A stretch of DNA of 64,000 nucleotides. It comes from Photobacterium sp. TY1-4. GTDB lineage: Bacteria > Pseudomonadota > Gammaproteobacteria > Enterobacterales > Vibrionaceae. Within the stretch, counting starts at the first letter, position 1. The number at the start of each line of letters is the position of its first letter. Position numbers and translations under genes: made by a program. Where the stretch lies: contig NZ_CP099735.1 in assembly GCF_025398175.1 (NCBI RefSeq), forward strand, positions 186,001-250,000, in the 5' to 3' direction. Under the pieces are notes generated by a model that worked only from the letters and a program-made list of their open reading frames with translations, was not told the origin of the DNA and searched no databases. Positions 48,181 through 56,780 of the stretch are shown here, in pieces.

Positions 48181-48310
48181 ATCTGAAATCTGAAATCTGA
48201 AATCTGAAATCTGAAATCTGAAATCTGAAATCTGAAATCTGAAATCCGAAATCTGAAATCTGAAATCCGAAATCTGAAATCCGAAATCCGAAATCTGAAA
48301 TCCGAAATCC
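48181..48310. repeat. Heptanucleotide tandem repeat (tctgaaa)n
   Basis: About 18 head-to-tail copies of the 7-mer tctgaaa, with tccgaaa variants that become frequent in the second half. The array lies between the MCP terminator and the end of the DNA ligase gene. It is open in two minus-strand frames as ISDFRFQ-type heptapeptides, but this follows from the 21-base periodicity of a 7-mer in three frames; a coding role is unlikely. Confidence 0.9.
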
Positions 48311-48349
48311 AAGCCCGAAACTGCAAGTCCTAAGCTCCAAGACTAGCGC

Positions 48350-49264
48350 CTAGCTATCCGGGGAGTGTCGCTGACGAAGATAACGGGCGAAGCGGGGGAG
48401 TCCGTGGCTGGTATAGCCACTGTAGCGATACTGGATAGTACTGCCGAGCGGAGGCGGATTTTCCCGGTCGGCATCACTAAACCCGGAGCCAATCTTAAAT
48501 TTTTGATTCTTTGCGGTCAGCACCCAAACAGAGCCCATCAGCCCTTCATATTTTCCCTGACCTTCCTCGTAACCCACGACAATGGCCTCGGCATCCTGGA
48601 AGTGTTTCAGCTTCAACAGCTGGCTTGAACGTCCCGGCTGATAACGGTTGTGTTGGTGTTGCAGGATCAGGCCTTCTCCCTGATTGGCGGTCAGGGTGTC
48701 TAATGCTGACTCCAGTTCGGGCAAGCTGGTATAGCGTCGTTGCGGCACGAGTTGGATAAACCGACGATCAATTCGGGTGATGAGTTCGGAAAGCTGGTGC
48801 AACCGCTCCTCAAAGGGGCCCTTGGCATCGGGCAAGTCAAAGGCCATGAATTGAATGTGTTGCCACTGGACCGGATCGGGCTGATGATCCAGCACAGTTG
48901 TCGTGACGCGCTGGAATTGGTGACGACCGGCCCAGAGCTCGCCATCGAGGGCAATGTGCTGGGGGAAAGCCGCCAGAAACCATTCTGGGGCATGAATGAG
49001 ATTCCCTGTGCGGGTCACGAGTTGGGTACCGGTCCAGCGGGCACGAATGCCATCCAGCTTTTCGCTGACATAATAGGCGGTAATGTCATCCATCAGTCCG
49101 TTGGTGTGTTTCAGTTGCTCTGAGTCGAGGGTTGCGGGTTTCATCAACACCGGGGCATCGGCTGCCTGAAGATGAAACGGGGAAATCATCAGCGAAATAC
49201 TTGCTGCTAACCGGGTTAAACCGGAGTGTGGGAAAATCCGGGTCGAATGTGTCATACGGGTCAC
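48350..49264 (-). CDS. Exported ATP-dependent DNA ligase (LigE-type)
   Basis: A 304-residue ATP-dependent DNA ligase with a predicted signal peptide (about 1-35, hydrophobic part LAASISLMISPFHLQAADA). The adenylation lysine is K69 in YYVSEKLDGIRARW (motif I KxDG). Later motifs are ALDGELWAGR (III), QFMAFDLPDA (IIIa), NQGEGLILQH (IV) and LLKLKHFQDAEAIVVGYEEG (V). The C-terminal OB-like part includes GSGFSDADRENPP. LigE-type ligases are exported to the periplasm in several Gram-negatives and have been linked to handling of extracellular or uptake DNA. No competence gene is adjacent. Confidence 0.88.
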   Translation of the reverse strand: MTRMTHSTRIFPHSGLTRLAASISLMISPFHLQAADAPVLMKPATLDSEQLKHTNGLMDDITAYYVSEKLDGIRARWTGTQLVTRTGNLIHAPEWFLAAFPQHIALDGELWAGRHQFQRVTTTVLDHQPDPVQWQHIQFMAFDLPDAKGPFEERLHQLSELITRIDRRFIQLVPQRRYTSLPELESALDTLTANQGEGLILQHQHNRYQPGRSSQLLKLKHFQDAEAIVVGYEEGQGKYEGLMGSVWVLTAKNQKFKIGSGFSDADRENPPPLGSTIQYRYSGYTSHGLPRFARYLRQRHSPDS

Positions 49265-49562
49265 CCATGGAAGTTGTGCTAATTGAAGTGACGTTATGGG
49301 GCCGATGGCGTTTGGTAAACGGCTTTTCTGGCCGTCACGCGAAAATTGCGGTGTCAGGCGAAAAGTCGCCGCAATTACCGGTAATACCGACCCTGCTGGT
49401 TGCGAGCAGCGTTCCAGCTTACTCGTTCATTTCCGGGTAAAAAAGTCAATGAATAACCACTGGATAACCTTGTTGAATATGGCTGAGGTTGGCAGGCTCG
49501 GGTAAAATCAGCGGCTTTGATGATTTAACCCGTCGACCCTCTTGATACAGTGACGTATAACC

Positions 49563-50615
49563 ATGCAATTAGCGCAAACCTCTGTGGGTGATTTCCTCCG
49601 CCGAAAACAGATCGACCTTTCAGTCAGAACCTATCTGGTACATGCCATGAGCTTCATGGCGCTTGGCCTGTTTTCTTCGCTTTTAATTGGATCAATTCTC
49701 AATACCCTTGGGACGAAATTCGGTATCCCATTGTTTTCCGAGACTTTGTGGCCCATTGCCAGACAGATGACCGGCCCGGCGATTGGTGTCGCCGTGGCAT
49801 ATGCCCTGAAAGCGCCGCCGCTGGTGCTGTTTTCAGCCACCACGGCGGGGGCTGCCGGTGCGGCGCTGGGCGGACCGGTCGGGGCGTTTATCGCGACGGT
49901 CGCCGCCACAGAGTGCGGCAAGTTGGTTGCCAATGAAACCAAAGTGGACATATTGTTGACCCCGGCTGTGACGGTGCTCGTCGGTGTGGGCGTTGGCACC
50001 CTGGTCGGCCCGTCAGTTGCGGCGTTAATGACCGCTTTGGGTGATCTCATTATGTCAGCGACACAGTTGCAGCCGTTACTCATGGGGGCAGTCGTCGCGG
50101 TGCTGATGGGCATGGCGCTGACGTTGCCAATCAGTAGTGCGGCGATTGCCATTATGCTGAGTCTGAATGGTCTGGCCGCCGGGGCTGCGACTGTGGGGTG
50201 CTGCGCGCAGATGATCGGGTTTGCCGTGATGAGCTTCCGGGAAAACCGCTGGGGCGGCGTCGTTGCCCAGGGGCTGGGAACGTCCATGCTGCAAATGCCG
50301 AACATCATCAATAATTATAAAATCTGGCTGCCGCCGATATTGGCCTCAGCAATTCTGGGCCCAATCGCGACGGTTGTGTTTGCCATGGAAAATACGCCAT
50401 TGGGCGCGGGGATGGGGACGGCCGGGCTGGTCGGTCAGATCCAGTCTTTCATTGCTCTGGATGGCGCCGGTTGGCAGGGAAGCGATATTTATGGGGCAAT
50501 TATGTTGCTGCACTTTATCCTGCCGGCCCTGCTGACTTGGGGGATTGCGGAGGTGATGCGTAAGGCCGGATGGATCAAGCCGGGGGATCTGACGTTAGAC
50601 CTCAACTCGAAGTAA
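49563..50615 (+). CDS. PTS-IIC/PfoR-like membrane protein
   Basis: A 350-residue polytopic membrane protein with about ten hydrophobic segments rich in Gly and Ala (for example GAIATVAATECGKLVANET region near 115 and NTPLGAGMGTAGLVGQIQSF near 280). The pattern resembles the PfoR/PTS IIC-type group of proteins that lack other PTS domains. No EIIA/EIIB gene is adjacent, so sugar transport is not established. Monocistronic with a terminator at 50632. Confidence 0.75.
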   Translation: MQLAQTSVGDFLRRKQIDLSVRTYLVHAMSFMALGLFSSLLIGSILNTLGTKFGIPLFSETLWPIARQMTGPAIGVAVAYALKAPPLVLFSATTAGAAGAALGGPVGAFIATVAATECGKLVANETKVDILLTPAVTVLVGVGVGTLVGPSVAALMTALGDLIMSATQLQPLLMGAVVAVLMGMALTLPISSAAIAIMLSLNGLAAGAATVGCCAQMIGFAVMSFRENRWGGVVAQGLGTSMLQMPNIINNYKIWLPPILASAILGPIATVVFAMENTPLGAGMGTAGLVGQIQSFIALDGAGWQGSDIYGAIMLLHFILPALLTWGIAEVMRKAGWIKPGDLTLDLNSK

Positions 50616-50631
50616 TCTGGTTGGTATCAGG

Positions 50632-50657
50632 AAGGGGCAGGATTCTGCCCCTTTTTT
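50632..50657 (+). terminator. Terminator after PTS-IIC-like gene
   Basis: aaggggcag (50632-50640), gatt loop, ctgcccctt, with a six-T run. Strong intrinsic terminator. Confidence 0.85.
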
Positions 50658-50808
50658 CATTCCTGCGGCGGCTCAATTTCAATAAATTGATAGAAAGCTG
50701 ACATAACCTGGATATCTAACTGATATTATTCGTCTATTAATAGAGTCATGTTGGCCGGGCTGCTATGGGGCTTCTGCCGCGACCTGATTTGGAAAGGGAT
50801 GATTATTT

Positions 50809-51486
50809 GTGGGTGTTACGGGTATGACATCATCTTGGAAAGCTTCATTACTGGCTGGGTTTATTCTCGGCGGTGTTCTTGCTTCGGCGGTTTGGCATCG
50901 GTCGCCGGGACCAACGCTGGAAGAGTATGAACAACTACAACAGAAAAATGCTGATTTGCTCACCAAGCAACAGCAGTTGGAAGTGCGCTTTGAGGCTTAT
51001 CAAACCGAGCAGGCCCTGAAAGTTGAAGGGTTAAATGAGCAACTGACACAAGCCAAAGCGAACCTTGAGAAGCAGAAAGCCGTTTATGAACAGCAGTTTT
51101 CGTCGCTGAAACAGCAGCAGAAGAAGCTGGCGGTAACTAAAAAGCAGTTGGATACACAGGTGGTCGAACTCAAGTCGACCGCTGAGAAGCAGCAGGCCGT
51201 TCTGAATGACTCAAAAGCTTTGTATCAGCAGCAGTTGTTGTTGCAGAAACAAGTCGCTCAGGCCGAAGCGGATGTGAAGAAAGCCAAGCGGGTCGCGGAT
51301 GAATTCAAGCAAGCCTGCGACGAGTTTAAGTCGGGTTCGGGCTGGAACTGGGTGTCCCAGGCTGACTGCGACAAGTTCAATGCCAAACTCCGGGCGGTGT
51401 CAGAGCAGGAAGCTCAGTTGACGGCATTGCAAAATGAGTTGGATGCGCTGAATCAAAAGATTGAAGTCAGCTTACCCAAGAAGTAA
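50809..51486 (+). CDS. Membrane-anchored coiled-coil protein
   Basis: A 225-residue protein with one N-terminal membrane helix (about 10-28) and a long Gln/Lys/Leu-rich coiled coil (about 38-165 and 190-220). A short Trp-containing patch with two Cys (EFKSGSGWNWVSQADCDKF near 175) lies between. GTG 50809 is used with AGGGA 9 bases upstream; ATG 50824 is an alternative. Family not recognised; probably periplasmic or cytoplasmic scaffold. Terminator at 51511. Confidence 0.7.
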   Translation: MGVTGMTSSWKASLLAGFILGGVLASAVWHRSPGPTLEEYEQLQQKNADLLTKQQQLEVRFEAYQTEQALKVEGLNEQLTQAKANLEKQKAVYEQQFSSLKQQQKKLAVTKKQLDTQVVELKSTAEKQQAVLNDSKALYQQQLLLQKQVAQAEADVKKAKRVADEFKQACDEFKSGSGWNWVSQADCDKFNAKLRAVSEQEAQLTALQNELDALNQKIEVSLPKK

Positions 51487-51510
51487 GCTCAAGAATCATA
51501 TCAAATGGAT

Positions 51511-51539
51511 AAGGCGAAGCTCAGGCTTCGCCTTTTTTT
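51511..51539 (+). terminator. Terminator after coiled-coil gene
   Basis: aaggcgaagc (51511-51520), tcag loop, gcttcgcctt, followed by further Ts. Strong intrinsic terminator. Confidence 0.88.
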
Positions 51540-51579
51540 GAGGTCTTTTTTTTAAGGTCTTTTCAGGAGTGAAGTCACA

Positions 51580-51894
51580 ATGAATCTGTTGCGCAATATC
51601 CCCGCTTCATTACCGGCTGAAGTGTTTGAAGATATCGTGAATACCCCGACGGTCCGGATTGAGCGGATCCTTTCCCGGGGCCATACAACGCCGGAAACGG
51701 ATTGGTATGATCAGGATGAACATGAATGGGTGCTGGTGGTGAAAGGGGAGGCAAAGATTTTGTTTGAAGCCGACCAACGGGAAATCCATTTACAGGAAGG
51801 CGATTACCTGAATATTCCAGCCCATACCCGCCACCAGGTCTCCTGGACGCGCCCGGGGCAGGATACGGTTTGGCTGGCGGTGTTCTATCACTGA
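51580..51894 (+). CDS. Cupin-domain protein
   Basis: A 104-residue single-domain cupin. The strand pattern includes EHEWVLVVKGEAKILF (motif 1 region) and LQEGDYLNIPAHTRHQVSW (motif 2 region with His ligands). A metal-binding set (E, H, H) is plausible, but the enzyme activity or ligand is unknown. CAGGAGTGAAGTCACA precedes the ATG. Confidence 0.8.
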   Translation: MNLLRNIPASLPAEVFEDIVNTPTVRIERILSRGHTTPETDWYDQDEHEWVLVVKGEAKILFEADQREIHLQEGDYLNIPAHTRHQVSWTRPGQDTVWLAVFYH

Positions 51895-52018
51895 ACGTGC
51901 GGCGTTCTGCGACAGGAAACCAGCGCCGGTTCAGCAGATTTGGCCCCTTTGACACGTTATTCCGTCACCCTGGTTTCTTCGTATACCACGTGGTTCAAAG
52001 TTTCGCTTCAGGTATTGC

Positions 52019-53515
52019 TCAAGGGGCTTGATACAAGCGCGCCATCGCCGTCGGGAAGTTTCTTTCTTCTGCGAGTTGCTCCGCTTTACGGATCACCTCA
52101 GCGGGATCCAGGCCAGTCATCATCGGCAATTGTTGCTCCAACGGTAAATCAAGCCCGACAAGGGCAGGAAGGAGCTGCTCCTCAATCAGCTGCTTGACGA
52201 CTTGGTTCGCCGCAGAGAGGGCAGACGAAGCTTTGACAATTTCAGCCCGGGCATACCGTTGACCGGCAAATGACAGGTCGGCCGCGCGCAGGGACGGATC
52301 ATCGCCCGGGATCTGCTGCGCGCCGAATAGCGGGTTCCCGCCGACGGTCGCTGTGTGGTAAGCCGGTACAAACTGGGTCATATGTTGAATGGCACGTGTC
52401 GTCCGGGTATGAATCTCATCGGGTTGCCAGCCTTCGCGAAGCTTGCGGTTAAAGCGCGCTTCCAGCATGGGTTGTGCACTAGAATGGCTGTTTCGGGCCA
52501 GCCCATCCTTGAACAGGGTAATGTCTGGCGTCATGCCATGTAGCTGGAAGTAGCCTTCCGGATATGGGGTCAGCTGCGCCATTCCATTGGGAGTCCCGCG
52601 CTCGCCGTGAAAAATCACTTCCGGCCAGACCCCTGTGCAGTCGGCCCAGTGGGTAATGTAGGCGGCTTTAAATTCGACCATGCGGTCGCGCGGCAGTTGC
52701 GCCATATCGTCGAGGATCCCGGTTCTGAAACCACAGGCGTTAATCAGATAATCGACCTCTGTGGTGTGGGTGCGGTGATCCTCACTTTGCGGGTCGTATT
52801 GCTGAAAGGCAACAGACCAGCGTTGGGTTTTCTGATCTTGTTCAATATCAACCACTTGGGCTTGCGTGTGTACCCGGCAACTCGGTAGTTGTTCGGCGGC
52901 CAGCACCGCAGTGGCCGCCAGGCGGAACACACTCAGGCCGTACTCCTGAACCAGCACCAGTGGGAACTTGAACGAATCAAATTCCAGGTTTTTGGCGACG
53001 GGGATCATCCAGTCGTCCAGGGAGGCCGGGGTTGTCGGGAGCGGCGCGAGCGCCAGTTGTTCCAACGCCTCACGGCTGTAGAGCTTGTAATACTGCTGCG
53101 GGTCGCCCAGCACTTCGTTGGCCGGGTCGTCTACAACCAATGCCAGGTAGGTTTGTTGCAGCCGCTGAAGCCTTGGCAGCAGGGCTTCCGGATCCCCAGG
53201 GTCGCGTTGCGGGACGGCAATGACAGTCGGACGGATGTTGGCAGCGTGTGGGAAGATTCGGAGTGTATCGATCGATTCGTGAAGCAGGGTCAGGCACTGT
53301 TGTTCAGAGATTTCACGGTACAGATTGCCGCCTGCGTGAAGGTGACAAATCGGCGGACCGTTCACCAGACTGGCACCGGCTTCGAATAGCTCAACCTCAA
53401 CGCCCAGTTCAGCCAGGCGAAGGGCAATTGTCGAACCCGCGATACCACCACCGACAACACCGATCTTGAAAGGCTGCTGTGGGTCAGTGCTGTGGGAACC
53501 GTAAACATTCATCAT
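52019..53515 (-). CDS. FAD-dependent oxidoreductase
   Basis: A 498-residue flavoprotein. The FAD-binding N-terminus reads KIGVVGGGIAGSTIALRLAE (GxGxxG), followed by VELFEAGASLVNGPP. An INACGFRTGILDD segment is the typical later GxxG strand-loop. ATG 53515 or 53512 is chosen because upstream in-frame codons give only a TTG at 53608 without a good ribosome binding site. Substrate not recognised. The gene is divergent from the response regulator at 53738, with a palindrome between them. Confidence 0.78.
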   Translation of the reverse strand: MMNVYGSHSTDPQQPFKIGVVGGGIAGSTIALRLAELGVEVELFEAGASLVNGPPICHLHAGGNLYREISEQQCLTLLHESIDTLRIFPHAANIRPTVIAVPQRDPGDPEALLPRLQRLQQTYLALVVDDPANEVLGDPQQYYKLYSREALEQLALAPLPTTPASLDDWMIPVAKNLEFDSFKFPLVLVQEYGLSVFRLAATAVLAAEQLPSCRVHTQAQVVDIEQDQKTQRWSVAFQQYDPQSEDHRTHTTEVDYLINACGFRTGILDDMAQLPRDRMVEFKAAYITHWADCTGVWPEVIFHGERGTPNGMAQLTPYPEGYFQLHGMTPDITLFKDGLARNSHSSAQPMLEARFNRKLREGWQPDEIHTRTTRAIQHMTQFVPAYHTATVGGNPLFGAQQIPGDDPSLRAADLSFAGQRYARAEIVKASSALSAANQVVKQLIEEQLLPALVGLDLPLEQQLPMMTGLDPAEVIRKAEQLAEERNFPTAMARLYQAP

Positions 53516-53627
53516 CTGCTGAAAGTCGCTTTTGTCATACCTTGAGAATGGTTCCCATTTTACTGTGCATTGATCACGTTTTAAATACTTGCTGAAGCAG
53601 GTGAACAAAAATCAACTACTCAATAGA

Positions 53628-53644
53628 CATTTACATTGTAAATG
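53628..53644. promoter_or_regulatory. 17-bp palindrome between divergent genes
   Basis: CATTTACA-T-TGTAAATG is a perfect 8-1-8 inverted repeat between the oxidoreductase and response regulator genes. It is a likely operator for an unidentified regulator. Confidence 0.5.
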
Positions 53645-53737
53645 TGTGTTTCCTAACTGCTATCATCACAGCTGAGATATCTCTACAAAGCATAATTATT
53701 ATTAGATACGCGCTTTGGCTCAGCCTAAGGATCTTGT

Positions 53738-54742
53738 ATGACGACTTCAATATTAATTTGTGACGACTCGGCGCTGGCGCGAAAGCAGATGGCCCGGGCG
53801 TTACCTGCCTCCCTTGAGGCGACAGTGACCTTCGCGGTGAATGGGTTGGAGGCGTTGCGCTGTCTCGAAGCGCAGCAGTTTAATCTGATGTTTCTGGATT
53901 TGACGATGCCGGAAATGGACGGTTACCAGACGTTGGAAGCGATACAGCAACGGGGGCTCGACATCCCGGTGATCGTCGTGTCGGGCGACATTCAGCCTCA
54001 GGCCCAGGCAAGGGTCCAGGCCCTGGGGGCAAAAGCATTTCTGAAAAAGCCGGTGGATAAAAGCCAGCTCAAGGGACACCTGAAGGCGTACCTCGCCACC
54101 GAGCCTCCCGGTCTGGATACCGTGATCCAGCGGGTATCGACGCCGGCATTGAAGCGTCGGGATATTTATCTGGAGGTGGCAAACGTCGCGATAGGTCGTG
54201 CAGCAGATGCCTTGGCACGCCACTTCAACGTGTTCGTCAATCTGCCGCTGCCGAACGTGAATGTTTTCGAAGTCAGTGAGTTACAAATGACTTTGCGTCA
54301 TTTGGCCAGCAACGCCCAGATGTCAGGCGTCTGCCAGGGGTTTAGCGGAGAGGGCATAGCCGGGGAAGCCCTGGTGCTGCTGAGTGATTCGAGCATGAAA
54401 GATCTCACCGCCATGATGAATTATCCCGTTGAAGACGAAGGCGACTGTGAGCTTGAGCTGCTGATGGACGTCAGTAATTTAATGGTCGGCTCATTTTTAA
54501 AAGGGCTGGGACAGCAGGCGGAAGTCAAGTTCCTGCAGAGCCATCCGGTATTACTGGGACAGCACCGGCCGATTGAAGAGATGATCTCGTTAACCGAAGG
54601 TAACTGGCGCAGAACCATGACGTTCGAAGTAAGTTACGGCCTCGAAGGCACACAGATCAAGTGCGATATGCTGCTGATGTTTGTCGATGAATCACTGCCC
54701 CTGCTTGATAACAAGCTGTCATACCTGATGGATGAGGACTAG
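53738..54742 (+). CDS. Response regulator with CheC/CheX-like domain
   Basis: A 334-residue protein. The receiver domain (about 1-122) has the acidic pocket D9-D10, phospho-acceptor D54 in LMFLDLTMPEMDG and the conserved K near 109 (FLKKPVD). The C-terminal part (about 140-334) resembles the CheC/CheX/FliY phosphatase fold (for example DCELELLMDVSNLMVGSFLK). It probably dephosphorylates a response regulator or itself. It is followed 3 bp later by a PAS protein gene, so the two form a signalling pair. Confidence 0.8.
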   Translation: MTTSILICDDSALARKQMARALPASLEATVTFAVNGLEALRCLEAQQFNLMFLDLTMPEMDGYQTLEAIQQRGLDIPVIVVSGDIQPQAQARVQALGAKAFLKKPVDKSQLKGHLKAYLATEPPGLDTVIQRVSTPALKRRDIYLEVANVAIGRAADALARHFNVFVNLPLPNVNVFEVSELQMTLRHLASNAQMSGVCQGFSGEGIAGEALVLLSDSSMKDLTAMMNYPVEDEGDCELELLMDVSNLMVGSFLKGLGQQAEVKFLQSHPVLLGQHRPIEEMISLTEGNWRRTMTFEVSYGLEGTQIKCDMLLMFVDESLPLLDNKLSYLMDED

Positions 54743-54745
54743 ACC

Positions 54746-55189
54746 ATGTATTCGCTACCTGCAGAATTTGAACAGTTTCACTGGATGGTCGACATGGTGC
54801 AGCATGTGGATGTCGGGTTGGTGGTGTTGGATAAAAACTATACCGTCCATGTCTGGAATGGCTTCATGACCCACCACAGCGGGATACAGCCCCATGACGC
54901 GATTGGAAAAAACCTGTTCAGTGTGTTCCCGGAAATTCCGGTGTTCTGGTTTAAAACCAAGTCGAAACCGGTGTTTGAACTGGGTTGCCGTAGCTTCGTG
55001 ATTTGGCGTCAGCGCCCTTTTTTGTTTAAGTGCCGCAATGTCCGGCCGATCACCCAGCAGGCACCATTTATGTATCAGAACGTGACCCTGAACCCGATGA
55101 CGTCGCCGAAAGGTGAGGTGGACTATTTGTTTATGGCTGTTGAAGATGCGACGGCGGAAGCCATGGCGGAAGGGAGTCATTTGCGGTAA
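54746..55189 (+). CDS. Stand-alone PAS-domain protein
   Basis: A 147-residue protein with a single PAS domain (about 10-130): VDVGLVVLDKNYTVHVWNGF followed by HSGIQPHDAIGKNLFSVFPE. No output domain is present, so it probably acts through its partner. It lies 3 bp downstream of the response regulator gene and is translated with it. Confidence 0.8.
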   Translation: MYSLPAEFEQFHWMVDMVQHVDVGLVVLDKNYTVHVWNGFMTHHSGIQPHDAIGKNLFSVFPEIPVFWFKTKSKPVFELGCRSFVIWRQRPFLFKCRNVRPITQQAPFMYQNVTLNPMTSPKGEVDYLFMAVEDATAEAMAEGSHLR

Positions 55190-55417
55190 GGCGCAAAAAA
55201 GTACCAGTCTCAAACTGGAGAAAACCGTGAGGAAGTTTGATGTTTGAACCGTTTGTCAACAACCCATAACGGTTCTCAGTATTGAGAAACTTCGGTTCAT
55301 ATTCTGATTTTAAAAGGTTTTTCTCCATTTCAGATGTGCTGTTTGCTTGTCAATTGGTTGTTTTCGTTCTAAACCATAGTGGGTAGTGGTACGAAAATAA
55401 CTAAGTAGGGATGTCTG

Positions 55418-56410
55418 ATGATGACAAAAACGTTCAAAATTATTCCCCTTGCATTATTGGTATCGGGAGCCGTTCATGCGGCTACGGAGAACCCATGGTA
55501 TGTCGGTGCGCGTATCGGTGGGACGAATTACGACAACTTTGACAAGGCACTGGATGGAGAAGAAAGTAATTTCGGAAAGGATGACTGGGGTGGCGGTGTT
55601 TTTCTCGGCTACCAGCAGAACGACTGGCTGAGTTGGGAAGGTGGCTATACCTATTTAGGCCAGGCTGACTACAACAATGGCGGTGGTGGCGTGGAAGTCC
55701 AGGGGATCGACCTCGTGGGTAAATTTACCTGGACGGTATCACCGGTGGTTGATCTGTACGGCAAGCTGGGTGGTTACATCTTTGACCTCGACAACAGTGT
55801 CAACAATCAGGACGAACAAGGTCTGGCGGCAACGGCCGGGGTTGGCGCGGAATATTTCTTCAATGACAGCTTGTCTACCCGTTTAGAGTATCAGTATTAC
55901 CACCAGGTGGGTGACAGTGATCCCGGTGAGACAGACATCCACTTCTACGGCGTCAGCCTAGTCTATCACTGGGGTGCTCCGGTGCCGGTTGCGGTGATCG
56001 AACCAGCGCCGATGCCGGAGCCTATGCCGGAGCCGACGCCGATGGTAACCAAGGTTCCGGCGATTAGTGTCAACTTGCCCTTCGCGTTTGACAGTAAGTC
56101 GATCTCGCCCAAAGATATTGAGTTGATGAAGCCGATTGCACAGCGTTTGACGGAGTATCCGGATTCCAAGCTGTACGTCGTCGGCCATACCGATTCCCGG
56201 GGCACAGAAGCGTACAACGCGAAATTGTCTGAAGAGCGGGCCGCAGCGGTTGCTATGTATCTGAAACGTCATTTCGGACTGACGCAGGATCGGATTGTGG
56301 TCCAGGGTAAAGGCGAAAGCGAGCCGATTGCGCCGAATACCACCGAAGCCGGTCAGGCGAAAAACCGCCGGGTTGAGGTCTATACGCCAGGGTTTGAGCT
56401 GAGAAATTAA
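55418..56410 (+). CDS. OmpA-family outer membrane protein
   Basis: A 330-residue porin-type protein. Signal peptide to about residue 21 (VSGAVHA), an eight-strand OmpA-like barrel (about 22-190; NPWYVGARIGGTNYD), then a Pro-rich linker (MPEPMPEPTPM) and a C-terminal peptidoglycan-binding OmpA domain (about 215-330): VGHTDSRGTEAYNAKLSEER followed by NRRVEVY. It anchors the outer membrane to murein. It ends with a terminator at 56524. Confidence 0.93.
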   Translation: MMTKTFKIIPLALLVSGAVHAATENPWYVGARIGGTNYDNFDKALDGEESNFGKDDWGGGVFLGYQQNDWLSWEGGYTYLGQADYNNGGGGVEVQGIDLVGKFTWTVSPVVDLYGKLGGYIFDLDNSVNNQDEQGLAATAGVGAEYFFNDSLSTRLEYQYYHQVGDSDPGETDIHFYGVSLVYHWGAPVPVAVIEPAPMPEPMPEPTPMVTKVPAISVNLPFAFDSKSISPKDIELMKPIAQRLTEYPDSKLYVVGHTDSRGTEAYNAKLSEERAAAVAMYLKRHFGLTQDRIVVQGKGESEPIAPNTTEAGQAKNRRVEVYTPGFELRN

Positions 56411-56780
56411 CTGCAAGTTGGCTTGAGCAGGGGCCTGAGCGACTGCGAACGATGGTGAAGTCGTGTTATTCGGATTTACGCCGTCAGTTCAGACCGGAAC
56501 GGCTGCAAACATAATTGGCATGTAAATCCGAGTGTTTTCAGACACTCGGATTTTTTATATGTGTTCCTCCATGCGCTGCTCGGGTGTACGTCGAAAATTA
56601 TTTTTTGCTTGATAAAAAAATCATTAAAAGTGTGATTTAGGCTAGACAATCGGTTGCGTAATCGATATCATCACGCCCCGAAAAATGATGTTGGTCAACC
56701 CACGACCCCAATCAGCAACTGATCCTGTCAGTTGTCTTTCTTTTTTTCTAAAAGAGGGAGACATAAAAAGGATCAGAATC
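56411..56780. other. 370-bp intergenic region with terminator
   Basis: No gene is seen. It holds the ompA-type terminator at 56524-56556, then an AT-rich stretch (56580-56700) that probably carries the promoter of the NRAMP-related gene. Confidence 0.4.
56524..56556 (+). terminator. Terminator after OmpA-family gene
   Basis: aaatccgagtgt (56524-56535) pairs with acactcggattt (56542-56553), followed by more Ts. Strong intrinsic terminator. Confidence 0.9.

Noticed and set aside
48181..48310. Possible CRISPR array
   Set aside because: Units are directly abutting 7-mers without spacers and there are no cas genes.
48122..48340. Minus-strand frames with heptapeptide ISDFRFQ repeats
   Set aside because: A 7-mer DNA repeat produces a 7-residue period in any open frame; no ribosome binding site or partner sequence outside the repeat.
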